NCBI GenBank assembly: GCA_035946955.1
Contig: DASYYE010000134.1
Coordinates: 1 to 15,318 of the forward strand
Direction: 5' to 3'
Length of the DNA stretch: 15,318 nt
Source: DASYYE01 sp035946955
GTDB taxonomy: Bacteria > Actinomycetota > Actinomycetes > Streptosporangiales > Streptosporangiaceae
Shown piece by piece: positions 7,191-15,151 of this stretch. Every line of letters begins with the position of its first letter. The stretch's first letter is position 1. Made by a program: the position numbers and the translations under genes. The notes under the pieces are model-generated. The model was not told where the DNA came from and searched no databases. It was given only the letters and a program-made list of their open reading frames with translations.

Positions 7191-7195
7191 CCACC

Positions 7196-8416
7196 ATGCC
7201 CGAGGCCGTGATCGTCGCTACCGCCCGGTCCCCCATCGGGCGGGCCTTCAAGGGATCCATGACCACCATCCGGCCCGACGACCTGACGCGCCAGATGGTC
7301 GAGGCGGCACTCGCCAAGGTGCCAGCGCTGGACCCCACTGAGATCTGCGACCTCATGCTGGGCTGCGGCCTGCCCGGTGGTGAGCAGGGCTTCAACATGG
7401 CCCGCGTGGTCGCCATCATGATGGGCCTCGACAAAGTCCCCGGCACGACCGTCACCCGGTACTGCTCGTCGTCGCTGCAGACGACCAGGATGGCCTTCCA
7501 CGCCATCAAGGCCGGGGAAGGCGACGTGTTCGTGTCGGCGGGCGTCGAGTGCGTGAGCCGCTTCGCCACCGGCAGCAGCGACAGCTGGCCGGACACCCAC
7601 AACCCGGTCTTCGCCGAGGCCGAGGCACGCACCGCGGCACACACCGAGGAAGGTGCGCCCTCCTGGCATGACCCACGCGAGGACGGCGCCGTACCCGACA
7701 TCTACATCGCGATGGGACAGACCGCCGAGAACGTCGCCCAGTTGCGCGGGATCACCCGCCAGGAGCAGGACGAGTTCGGGGTGCGGTCACAGAACCTGGC
7801 TGAGAAGGCGCTCGCCAACGGGTTCTGGCAGGGCGACATCACCCCGGTCACCCTGCCCGACGGCACGGTGCTCAGCGCCGACGACGGGCCACGGCCCGGT
7901 ACGACCCTGGAGAAGGTGGCGCAGCTCAAGCCCGCCTTCCGCCCAGATGGCACCGTGACCGCGGGCAACTGCTGCCCGCTCAATGACGGCGCCGCGGCCG
8001 TGGTCATCATGAGTGACGCCAAAGCGGCCAGCCTCGGCATCACACCGCTCGCGCGGATCGTCGCCACCGGCGTCGGGGCACTGTCTCCGGAGATCATGGG
8101 CCTTGGGCCGGTGGACGCGTCGCGGCAGGCACTGGCCCGGGCGGGCATGGCCATCAGTGACATCGACCTCGTCGAGATCAACGAGGCATTCGCCGCCCAG
8201 GTGATCCCGTCCTACCGCGAGCTCGGGATCGACATCGACCGGCTGAACGTCAACGGCGGCGCGATCGCGGTCGGGCACCCGTTCGGCATGACCGGTGCCC
8301 GGATCACCTCCACGCTCGTGAACAGCCTGGCGTTCCACGACAAGACGTTCGGCCTGGAGACCATGTGCGTGGGCGGCGGCCAGGGAATGGCGATGGTCCT
8401 GGAGCGGCTGTCCTGA
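7196..8416 (+). CDS. fadA: Acetyl-CoA C-acyltransferase (thiolase)
   Basis: A 406-residue thiolase, the family's usual length. It carries out the last step of fatty-acid beta-oxidation, splitting 3-ketoacyl-CoA with CoA, or the reverse condensation. All catalytic landmarks are present: nucleophilic C90 in TRYCSSSLQTT, N329-E-A-F in VEINEAFAAQ, H361 in GGAIAVGHPFGMTGAR, and C391 in ETMCVGGGQGMA near the C-terminus. The start MPEAVIVATARSPIGRAFKGS is typical of actinobacterial acetyl-CoA acetyltransferases. No hydroxyacyl-CoA dehydrogenase subunit lies next to it, so it appears to be a stand-alone gene. It is divergent from cbs across a region with operator-like repeats, suggesting regulated expression. 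Chain-length preference cannot be read from the sequence. Confidence 0.95.
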   Translation: MPEAVIVATARSPIGRAFKGSMTTIRPDDLTRQMVEAALAKVPALDPTEICDLMLGCGLPGGEQGFNMARVVAIMMGLDKVPGTTVTRYCSSSLQTTRMAFHAIKAGEGDVFVSAGVECVSRFATGSSDSWPDTHNPVFAEAEARTAAHTEEGAPSWHDPREDGAVPDIYIAMGQTAENVAQLRGITRQEQDEFGVRSQNLAEKALANGFWQGDITPVTLPDGTVLSADDGPRPGTTLEKVAQLKPAFRPDGTVTAGNCCPLNDGAAAVVIMSDAKAASLGITPLARIVATGVGALSPEIMGLGPVDASRQALARAGMAISDIDLVEINEAFAAQVIPSYRELGIDIDRLNVNGGAIAVGHPFGMTGARITSTLVNSLAFHDKTFGLETMCVGGGQGMAMVLERLS

Positions 8417-8545
8417 CCAGGACATCACTCCGATCAGACACCTCTTCGTCATCTCTTCCTCAGAAGACGGTCCCCGGGGGGTTGCCACCGGCCCGACCGT
8501 AGTGCAGTCTCAACAGGAAGAGGAGTCCCGCCTTGGAGGTGCCAG
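8417..8545. other. Intergenic stretch after the thiolase gene, no gene seen
   Basis: A weak inverted repeat, TCTTC/GAAGA, lies near 8453-8466 and could act as terminator. I see no convincing promoter boxes for the next gene. Confidence 0.3.
8535..8540 (+). promoter_or_regulatory. Ribosome binding site GGAGGT before a TTG start
   Basis: GGAGGT ends five bases before TTG 8546. The first downstream in-frame ATG or GTG would cut off conserved residues, so the rare TTG start is well supported. Confidence 0.75.
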
Positions 8546-8776
8546 TTGACACTGAACCACTCCTTGCAAACGCACCGAAACCTGATCGCGCGCATCCCGT
8601 CCGTCACCGGACGTGGCCTCCCGGAGTGGTTTGAGAGTCTCGAATCTGGCCCCGCTTTCCTGCGCACCGACGAGCGCGCGCACTGGCTCGCCGACGAGCA
8701 CGGCCTGTCACACGGCTACGCGACCGCCATCGTGCACGAGTACGAAGTGCAACGCAGGAGCAGACTCTACGCCTGA
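8546..8776 (+). CDS. DUF4287-like small protein
   Basis: A 76-residue protein with a TTG start. The pattern IARIPSVTGRGLPEWFESL followed by HWLADEHGLSHGYATAIVHEY fits the DUF4287 family, small helical proteins (roughly 70-80 residues) of unknown function that also occur as N-terminal parts of larger proteins. No catalytic residues are evident. The stop codon is one base from the ATG of the PPOX-type enzyme, so the two are almost certainly translated from one mRNA, and the second gene, which has no good binding site of its own at normal distance, probably relies on this one. Confidence 0.8.
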   Translation: MTLNHSLQTHRNLIARIPSVTGRGLPEWFESLESGPAFLRTDERAHWLADEHGLSHGYATAIVHEYEVQRRSRLYA

Positions 8777-8777
8777 C

Positions 8778-9188
8778 ATGGACCTAGCTCGGGCCAGGGA
8801 GTTCATTCGCGCCCACCATCGGGCGGTCCTGGCCACTTTCCGGGCTGACGGGCGACCGCAACTCTCCCCGGTGCTGTGTGCCGTCGACGATGACGGCCGG
8901 GTACTGGTCAGCACCAGGGAGCCCGCCCTCAAGACAAAGAACCTGCGGCGAGACCCGCGCGCAAGCCTGTGCGTGTTCACCAACGGCTTCTTTGGCGACT
9001 GGGTCCAGGTGGAGGGCGAAGCCGAGGTCATCTCCTTGCCCGGGGCCATGGACGTCCTGGTGGACTACTACCGTCGCGTCGCTGGTGAGCACCCCGACTG
9101 GGACGACTATCGCGCGGCCATGACCCGGGACCGCCGCGTGGTGCTGCGCGTCCACCTGACCCGCGCCGGCCCGACCGTGAGTGGCTGA
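8778..9188 (+). CDS. PPOX-class, probably F420-dependent, oxidoreductase
   Basis: A 136-residue split-barrel flavin/deazaflavin-binding protein of the pyridoxamine 5'-phosphate-oxidase-like class, length comparable with Rv1155-type proteins. Family marks are AVLATFRADGRPQLSPV near the start, VLVSTREPALKTKNLRRDPRASLCV (cofactor-phosphate-binding Lys/Arg), WVQVEGEAEV, and DYYRRVAGEHPDWDDY near the end. Actinobacterial members with this pattern often bind F420 rather than FMN, so reduction of an unknown compound with F420H2 is likely, but the cofactor is inferred. ATG 8778 was chosen because family similarity begins there and it follows the previous stop by one base; the open frame extends further upstream only as a shadow of the DUF4287 gene. 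Confidence 0.87.
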   Translation: MDLARAREFIRAHHRAVLATFRADGRPQLSPVLCAVDDDGRVLVSTREPALKTKNLRRDPRASLCVFTNGFFGDWVQVEGEAEVISLPGAMDVLVDYYRRVAGEHPDWDDYRAAMTRDRRVVLRVHLTRAGPTVSG

Positions 9189-9447
9189 CCGCCCGCGACC
9201 GGAGGCGAGCAGGGCCAGCAGGTCAGACGTGACTGGTACACGTCCGTTTCTGGGCCAATCGGCGCGGCCGGCGTGGCGCGTGTGCCAGTTACGTTCCTCC
9301 AGTCACACGGTTCCCTTCCCGGGAGGCCGTGATCATTCTTAGCCGATTCGCCAGTTCTCATACCTGAACCGACCGTCAGTTCGGAAAAATATGAATCACA
9401 ATCGATTGCTACAGTTCGGTACACGCGGCGCGGGCAACCGGGTACGT
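9189..9447. other. Non-coding stretch with a locally A+T-rich patch
   Basis: No gene seen. Bases about 9321-9420 are much richer in A+T than anything around, with GGAAAAATATGAATCACAAT in the middle. CAGTTCGG occurs twice (9377-9384 and 9412-9419), and CAATCGATTG at 9399-9408 is a perfect ten-base palindrome. This could be a promoter or regulatory area, or a remnant of inserted DNA beside the tRNA-like gene. Confidence 0.35.
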
Positions 9448-9520
9448 GCCCCCGGTCGGAGTCGAACCGACACTGGGGACCCTTTTAGGGGGCCGGCCTC
9501 TTCCCTTGGGCTACGGGGGC
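9448..9520 (-). tRNA. Unusual tRNA or tRNA pseudogene, apparent anticodon UAA
   Basis: On the minus strand 73 bases fold as a cloverleaf. The acceptor stem GCCCCCG/CGGGGGC is perfect and the T-arm GTCGG-TTCGACT-CCGAC is perfect. The D-arm GCCC-AAGGGAAG-AGGC has one C-A mismatch. The anticodon stem GGCCC/GGGTC has one G-T pair, with a seven-base loop CCTAAAA. The anticodon would be UAA (bases 9487-9485), which reads the leucine codon UUA, but tRNA-Leu has a long variable arm and here there are only six bases. Position 33 is C, not the near-universal U. The discriminator is A and no CCA is encoded. It may be a decayed tRNA, a tRNA-like RNA, or a true non-standard tRNA. TATCAT just upstream (9532-9527) could be a -10 box, with no -35 seen. 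Confidence 0.6.
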
Positions 9521-9685
9521 TGGGTCATGATACCCCGGTGAGTCCGAACCATTCTTCGTCAGGTGAATAGAGGGGAGAAAGCTCCACCATAGTTCAGATT
9601 TCCAATTCTGCGGTTCGGCTCGTGAATGCGAAGCGTGACCCTTTTGCTGTCCTTGGCTCGTCTTGGACACGTTGAGTAGCCGAGC
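9521..9685. other. Intergenic stretch between udgB and the tRNA-like gene
   Basis: No gene is seen. An imperfect hairpin, GAGTAGC...GCTTACTC at 9674-9691, spans the udgB stop codon and may weakly end that operon. A 61-codon minus-strand frame here runs into the tRNA-like gene and has no family resemblance. Confidence 0.3.
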
Positions 9686-10543
9686 TTACTCCGCCGCCCC
9701 GCTGCCGGTGCCAGCCCACTCAACTGCCCGCCCGAACACATCGTCGAGCATCGCCGGAGTGACCCGGCCAGTGAAGGTGTTCTGCTGACTGGGGTGGTAG
9801 CAGCCGAGCAGCAGCATCCGGCCGAGCACGACCTCGGCCCCATGGCCGAACCGCGGCCTGGGCCGGGGCAGCACGTGGCCTGCCGAGCCGAGCATCCGCC
9901 AGGCCGACTGCCAGGCGAACGCGCCCAGGCACACCACGGCACGGACATCCGGGGCGACGAATGCGAACTCGGCCGCCAGCCAGGGGGCGCAGGTGTCCCG
10001 TTCCGCTACCGACGGCTTGTTGGCCGGTGGTGCGCACCGAACCGCCGCGACCACGCGCGCGCTGATCAGCCGCTGCCCGTCGCCCGCGGTGACCGATGTC
10101 GGGGCGGCGGCCAGGCCACACCGGTGCAGCGAGGCGAACAGGACGTCGCCACTGCGGTCGCCGGTGAACACCCGCCCGGTCCGGTTCCCGCCGTGGGCGG
10201 CTGGCGCCAGCCCCATGACCAGCACCCGGGGGTGGTCGTCGCCCCAGCCGGGCACCGGCCGTCCCCAGTAGCGCTCGGCGCGGGAGGAGGCCCGCTTGGT
10301 CCTGGCGACGTCCTCACGCCACTGCACGAGCCGGGGGCAGGCCCGGCACACCGACTGCCTCGCCTCGAGCTCGCTGAGGCTGCCAGCCGCAGCGGCGAGG
10401 GTACGGACACCGGCGGCGTCGTGCGCGACCACTGTCGTGGCGCTGGCCGGGTCTCCCGGCCAGCCCGTGCCGGGCGGCACCGGTGAGTCCGCGGCGGATG
10501 GTACCGGGCTGCCAGCGCTGGACGGGACCGGTACGCCGGTCAC
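9686..10543 (-). CDS. udgB: Family 5 uracil-DNA glycosylase (UdgB)
   Basis: A 285-residue DNA repair enzyme that removes uracil, and in this family often other deaminated bases, from DNA. Motif 1 is GLAPAAHGGNRTGRVFTGDRSG (from G111), which separates family 5 from family 4. The second active-site motif is HPSQQNTFTGR (from H250). Four cysteines, C66 and C69 (CRAC), C170 (VRCAPPANKP) and C185, fit the family's [4Fe-4S] cluster. The first 45 residues are a Pro/Ser/Gly-rich extension. The start GTG 10543 overlaps the ppx stop as GTGA; the frame is open much further upstream, but that part only mirrors ppx and has no UDG similarity. It is the last gene of the eno block, so it is probably made from the same mRNA. 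Mycobacterial udgB lies elsewhere, as I recall. Confidence 0.92.
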   Translation of the reverse strand: MTGVPVPSSAGSPVPSAADSPVPPGTGWPGDPASATTVVAHDAAGVRTLAAAAGSLSELEARQSVCRACPRLVQWREDVARTKRASSRAERYWGRPVPGWGDDHPRVLVMGLAPAAHGGNRTGRVFTGDRSGDVLFASLHRCGLAAAPTSVTAGDGQRLISARVVAAVRCAPPANKPSVAERDTCAPWLAAEFAFVAPDVRAVVCLGAFAWQSAWRMLGSAGHVLPRPRPRFGHGAEVVLGRMLLLGCYHPSQQNTFTGRVTPAMLDDVFGRAVEWAGTGSGAAE

Positions 10544-11499
10544 GGATGCCCGTTCCCGGCCATGGACCAGGCGATGCCGTCGAGGATGTCGTGCTCGCTC
10601 ACCAGCACCTCCGCGAGCCCGAACCGCGCCATGGTCAGTGCCAGGATGAGCGACCCGCCGCCGATCACGTCCACGCGGCCGGCATGCATGGGCCCGAGGT
10701 CCTGCCGCTGCGTCCTGGTCATCCCCAGCAGCCGGTCCGCCTGTGCACGGACCGCCTCGGCGCTGACCCGGGTGTGGTGGATGAGGGCAGGGTCGTAGCC
10801 GGTCATGCCCAGCGCGAGCGCCGCGACGGTGGTCACCGAACCGGCGAGTCCCACGAGCGTGCGGGCCTCGCTGGCCGGGACGGTGGCCGCCACCTTGTCC
10901 AGTGCGGCCTCGATGTCGCAAGACGCCGCAGCGACCTCAGCGGCCGTCGGGGGGTCGCCGTGGAGGTGGCGTTCGGTGAGCCGCACACAGCCGATGTCCA
11001 CGCTGGCGGCCGCCGTCACGGACGCGGCGTTGCCGAGCACGAACTCGGTCGAGCCGCCGCCGATGTCTACGACCAGGTACGGCTGGGGCAGCGAGTCCGC
11101 CAGTTCGGCGGTGGCCCCGACGAAGGACAGCCGGGCCTCCTCCTGCCCGCTGAGCACCTCGGGCTTGACGCCGAGGACACCGACTGCCCCGGCCACGAAC
11201 TCCGCCGCATTGGCCGCGTCGCGGGTCGCGCTGGTCGCGACCATCCGCACCGCCGACACCGACGCGGCGTCGATCGCGGCCCGGTAGGAAGCCAGCATGC
11301 GCATCGTCCTGGCCAGCGCCTGCGGCGCGAGCCTGCCGGTGGCGTCCACACCCTGGCCGAGCCGCACGATCTCCATCCGGCGGTCCACATCGGTAAGCAC
11401 ACCGCTGGCCGGGTCCACGTCGGCGATCAGGAGCCGCAGTGAGTTGGTACCACAGTCCACCACGGCCACCCGAGTGGCGCGGCCTGCGCTCACACGCAC
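10540..11499 (-). CDS. ppx: Ppx/GppA-family phosphatase
   Basis: A 319-residue exopolyphosphatase/guanosine-pentaphosphatase-type protein of the short actinobacterial form (Rv1026 type). Family motifs: VVDCGTNSLRLL (first phosphate loop, from D15), ATSATRDAAN, SGQEEARLSF with the likely catalytic Glu near 120-121, VVDIGGGSTEF (second phosphate loop, D145), GLAGSVTTVAAL, and VIGGGSLIL. It lacks the C-terminal HD-like domain of longer Ppx proteins. It may hydrolyse short polyphosphate or pppGpp; sequence does not say which. GTG 11499 was chosen because GGGAGG ends seven bases before it. GTG 11493, giving a GTGA overlap with the DUF501 stop, and GTG 11514 are alternatives. Its own stop overlaps the udgB start. 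Confidence 0.9.
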   Translation of the reverse strand: MRVSAGRATRVAVVDCGTNSLRLLIADVDPASGVLTDVDRRMEIVRLGQGVDATGRLAPQALARTMRMLASYRAAIDAASVSAVRMVATSATRDAANAAEFVAGAVGVLGVKPEVLSGQEEARLSFVGATAELADSLPQPYLVVDIGGGSTEFVLGNAASVTAAASVDIGCVRLTERHLHGDPPTAAEVAAASCDIEAALDKVAATVPASEARTLVGLAGSVTTVAALALGMTGYDPALIHHTRVSAEAVRAQADRLLGMTRTQRQDLGPMHAGRVDVIGGGSLILALTMARFGLAEVLVSEHDILDGIAWSMAGNGHP

Positions 11500-12005
11500 G
11501 GGCCCGCCTCCCACCAGGGCCCCACGGCGTCAAGCGCCTCCCTGCCCAGCGGGTTGGCTCCTGGCACGGCGAGCTCATGGGCGGCCAGCGCGTGCAGGCA
11601 CTTGACCCGATTGGGCATGCCGCCAGCGCTCTGGGTGCCAGGTGGCAGCGGCTCCACCCCGGCGGCCTGGGCCGCCCGGTCGCGGCGGCGGACGTAGTCG
11701 TGGTGGGCGGCCAGGTAGCCCTGCCGTAGCACGGGGTCTTCGGCAAGCCGCTGCTGCATGCGGGACATGATGCCGCCAGCTTCCAGCCGGCCGACCGCCG
11801 ACACGGCGCGTGGGCAGGTCAGGTAGAACAGCGTGGGGAACGGGGTGCCGTCGGCGAGCCTGGGGGCGGTCTCGACGGCGTCGGGCAGGCTGCAGGGACA
11901 GCGGTGCGCGACGCGGAGAGCCCCCCGGGGCGTCCGCCCGAGCTGGCTGGCCACCACGTCCTCGTCAGCCCTCACCGCACCCTCAGAGCCCCCCAGCGGG
12001 CTCAC
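11490..12005 (-). CDS. DUF501 protein
   Basis: A 171-residue protein of the DUF501 family, which in actinobacteria lies between a divIC/ftsB-like gene and ppx (compare Rv1025). Conserved blocks are LGRTPRGALRVAHRCPCSLPDAVETAPRL, GTPFPTLFYLTCPRA and GGMPNRVKCLHALAAHELAVPGANPLG. Cysteines at 36, 38, 64 and 136, with nearby histidines, could hold a metal; that is inference. Function is unknown. GTG 12005 overlaps the upstream stop as GTGA; GTG 11975, with TGAGGG in front, is another possible start. The frame is open to 12458, but the extra part only mirrors the upstream gene. Confidence 0.88.
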   Translation of the reverse strand: MSPLGGSEGAVRADEDVVASQLGRTPRGALRVAHRCPCSLPDAVETAPRLADGTPFPTLFYLTCPRAVSAVGRLEAGGIMSRMQQRLAEDPVLRQGYLAAHHDYVRRRDRAAQAAGVEPLPPGTQSAGGMPNRVKCLHALAAHELAVPGANPLGREALDAVGPWWEAGPCV

Positions 12006-12414
12006 TGCGCACCGCCGTGGTCGGCGGCATGGACCGACTGCCACAGCCGTTCGTACCAGGGCTGGAGTTTCGCCGTGGCAACCGGGGCACCGTGACCGGA
12101 GCCGCTCCCGATCACCACGTAGCAGGTGTCCCCGCGCATGCACAGGTACAGCCTGTCCCGGGCGAGCTGCTCGACGTAGGCGGGGTCGGCCAGGCGCCGT
12201 TGCTCGGTCTGCAGGTGCCGCAACTGGAGCAGGATCGTCTGGCGCTGGGCCAGGAGCTGGTCGATCTGCCGGCGCTGCGCGATGTACTCCCGCACCGGGT
12301 AGGCCAGGCTGAGGGCAATGGCGCAGACCACTACGGCGAGTACCGCGGTCCTGCTGGTGAACAGGGTCCGCTCGGGCCGCCGTGCGGCAGGCCCCGCGCC
12401 CCCTGGCCCGGCCA

Positions 12415-12415
<1 letters not shown>
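12002..12415 (-). CDS. FtsB/DivIC-type septum formation initiator protein
   Basis: A 137-residue bitopic membrane protein. A short cytoplasmic Arg-rich N-terminus is followed by one transmembrane helix at about residues 20-40. A coiled-coil at about 42-75 follows (REYIAQRRQIDQLLAQRQTI and on), then the family motif DPAYVEQLARDRLYLCMRGDTCYVV. FtsB/DivIC proteins bind FtsL and FtsQ at the division septum. The C-terminal 35 residues end in a less conserved stretch with several Trp and His. The ATG at 12415 overlaps the eno stop as TGATG, so translation is probably coupled to enolase; no good separate binding site is seen. Synteny next to eno matches other actinobacteria (compare Rv1024). Confidence 0.9.
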
Positions 12416-13698
<1,283 letters not shown>

Positions 13699-13705
13699 CT
13701 CAAGA

Positions 13706-13710
13706 CTCCT
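13706..13710 (-). promoter_or_regulatory. Ribosome binding site AGGAG before the TTG start of eno
   Basis: AGGAG on the minus strand, seven bases from TTG 13698. There is no ATG or GTG at the position where enolase similarity begins, so this fixes the TTG start. Confidence 0.8.
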
Positions 13711-13731
13711 GACGTGTCTGCACCGTTTCCA

Positions 13732-13751
13732 AGTGGAGCCTAGTGGAGCCT
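13732..13751. repeat. Tandem 10-base duplication AGTGGAGCCT upstream of eno
   Basis: AGTGGAGCCT is repeated exactly twice (13732-13741 and 13742-13751), 34 bases before the eno start. On the minus strand each copy gives AGGCTCCACT, and TAGGCT at the junction resembles an actinomycete -10 box, though no -35 sits at the right distance. Confidence 0.5.
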
Positions 13752-13789
13752 CAGCAACCGCGTGCGCCGGCCACGCCGTTGGTCCAGGA

Positions 13790-13827
13790 CCGCGGCGGCC
13801 GACCGGGAGCCTGGCCGGCCGCCGCGG
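13790..13827. terminator. G+C-rich hairpin, 12-bp perfect stem
   Basis: CCGCGGCGGCCG (13790-13801) and CGGCCGCCGCGG (13816-13827) are exact reverse complements around a 14-base loop, 16 bases after the stop of the beta-propeller gene on the minus strand. No T run follows. It probably ends that transcript and separates it from eno. Confidence 0.65.
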
Positions 13828-13843
13828 ACATCAGCCTGGTGAG

Positions 13844-15151
13844 TTACCGGGGAGCGATGGCGATCGAGTTCGGGTACAAGCCCACCTTGATCGGAGGCAG
13901 GGCCGTGTTGGTCGCCGTCCGGATCGGGACCACCGCGCCGGAACCTATAGCCGTGACGTAGGCGGTCTTGCTGTCCGGCGTGAAAGCTACGGCCATATCC
14001 AGGGCCCCACCCGGCCCGAGCGTGATCGGGGGCAGGGCCGTGTTAGTGGCGGTCCGGATCGCGGTCACCACGTCCAAGTTTCCGGTGACGTAGGCGGTCT
14101 TGCCGTCCGGGCTGATCGTGATGTCCAGGTCGTAGGGGCCGTTCCCGATCTTGATCGGCGACAGGGCCGTGTTGGTGGCGGTGTCGATCGGCGTCACCAG
14201 GCCGGAAAACTGACTGACGACGTAGAGGGTCCTGCCGTCGGGGGTGATGGCGATGTCCGCTGGGCCGTAGTGGACCTTGATCGGGCGCAGCGCGGTGTTG
14301 GTGGCTGTGCGGATCGGGATCACCGAGTTGCCGTCCATGACGTAGGCGGTCTTGCCGTCCGGGGTGACCGCGATGTCCACGGGGAAGCCCTTGACCTTGA
14401 TCGGGGGCAGGGCCGTGTTGGTGGCGGTCCGGACCGGTGTCACCGCGTTGTATGCGGTCACGTAGACGGTCTTGCCGTCCGGGGTGACGGCGAGGGCCGA
14501 TGGGGCATCCCCGACGTTGATCGGGGGCAAGGCCCTGTTGGTGGCGATGTTGATCGGTGTCAGTTCGCCGTGCCGGGCGGTGGCGATCACGTAGGCGGTC
14601 TTGCTGTCCGGGGTGAACACGATGTGATTTGGGAACCCCCCGACCTTGATCGCGGGCAGGGCCGTGTCACTGGCGACGCGGATGGGCGTCACGGTTCCCC
14701 GGTTGCTGTTGATGGGCGCGTTGAGGACGTAGGCGGTCCTGCAGTCCGGGGTGACCGCGATGAGCTGAGGGTTCGGCCCGACCTTGATCCGGGGCAGGGT
14801 CGTGTTGGTGACCGTGTTGATCGGCGTCACCGTGCGCGCCCCCGAGCTGAGGGCATATGCGGTCAGCGGGTGCCGCGGGCCCGGCAGGGGGCAGCGCCCG
14901 CCAAGGGCGGCAGCGCCGTGACCGTCCCGCATTGACACCGCGAGGTGGGCCGGTGAACTCGCACCAGAGCTATGGACCGCGGCGACTGATACCTGGGCAC
15001 CGGCCAGCACCACCGCGGCTGCGGCAGCGGCCAGCGGTACCACCCGGCCCGGCCACCGGTGCCCCAGCCGGGCCGTGGTGGCCAGCCAAAGCGCTGCGGT
15101 CCGGCTGGCGGTTGAGCGTCCTTGTGGCGCCGAAGGCGGCGTGTTGGTCAT
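13844..15151 (-). CDS. Exported YVTN/YncE-type beta-propeller repeat protein
   Basis: A 435-residue protein with ATG 15151 and AGAGGA at 15156-15161. An Arg-containing N-terminus of about 35 residues is followed by a hydrophobic stretch (VPLAAAAAAVVLAGAQVSVAA, about 38-58), a signal peptide or membrane anchor, so the rest should be outside the cell. From about residue 95 to the end there are eight units of about 40-46 residues built on ATNTALPPIKVG...IAVTPDGKTAYV, the YVTN/40-residue propeller pattern. The last unit lacks its TPDGKTAYV strand, while the first unit is preceded by HPLTAYAL, which could close the ring. Repeats are also very alike in DNA. Such proteins often serve as binding or cell-surface scaffolds; the ligand is unknown. 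No catalytic motif is seen. Confidence 0.85.
   Translation of the reverse strand: MTNTPPSAPQGRSTASRTAALWLATTARLGHRWPGRVVPLAAAAAAVVLAGAQVSVAAVHSSGASSPAHLAVSMRDGHGAAALGGRCPLPGPRHPLTAYALSSGARTVTPINTVTNTTLPRIKVGPNPQLIAVTPDCRTAYVLNAPINSNRGTVTPIRVASDTALPAIKVGGFPNHIVFTPDSKTAYVIATARHGELTPINIATNRALPPINVGDAPSALAVTPDGKTVYVTAYNAVTPVRTATNTALPPIKVKGFPVDIAVTPDGKTAYVMDGNSVIPIRTATNTALRPIKVHYGPADIAITPDGRTLYVVSQFSGLVTPIDTATNTALSPIKIGNGPYDLDITISPDGKTAYVTGNLDVVTAIRTATNTALPPITLGPGGALDMAVAFTPDSKTAYVTAIGSGAVVPIRTATNTALPPIKVGLYPNSIAIAPR

Noticed and set aside
7139..7195. Longer thiolase start at GTG 7139
   Set aside because: The 19 extra residues are not thiolase-like and AGGAG is placed correctly for ATG 7196.
9485..9670. 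61-codon minus-strand frame
   Set aside because: Runs into the tRNA-like gene, no ribosome site, no family resemblance.
10544..10921. N-terminal extension of the udgB frame
   Set aside because: Low-complexity Arg/Gly/His translation overlapping ppx; UDG similarity starts later and GTG 10543 overlaps the ppx stop.
13844..15151. Propeller DNA repeats as CRISPR or mobile repeats
   Set aside because: Repeats are in frame, spaced 40-46 codons, and encode a regular protein pattern.
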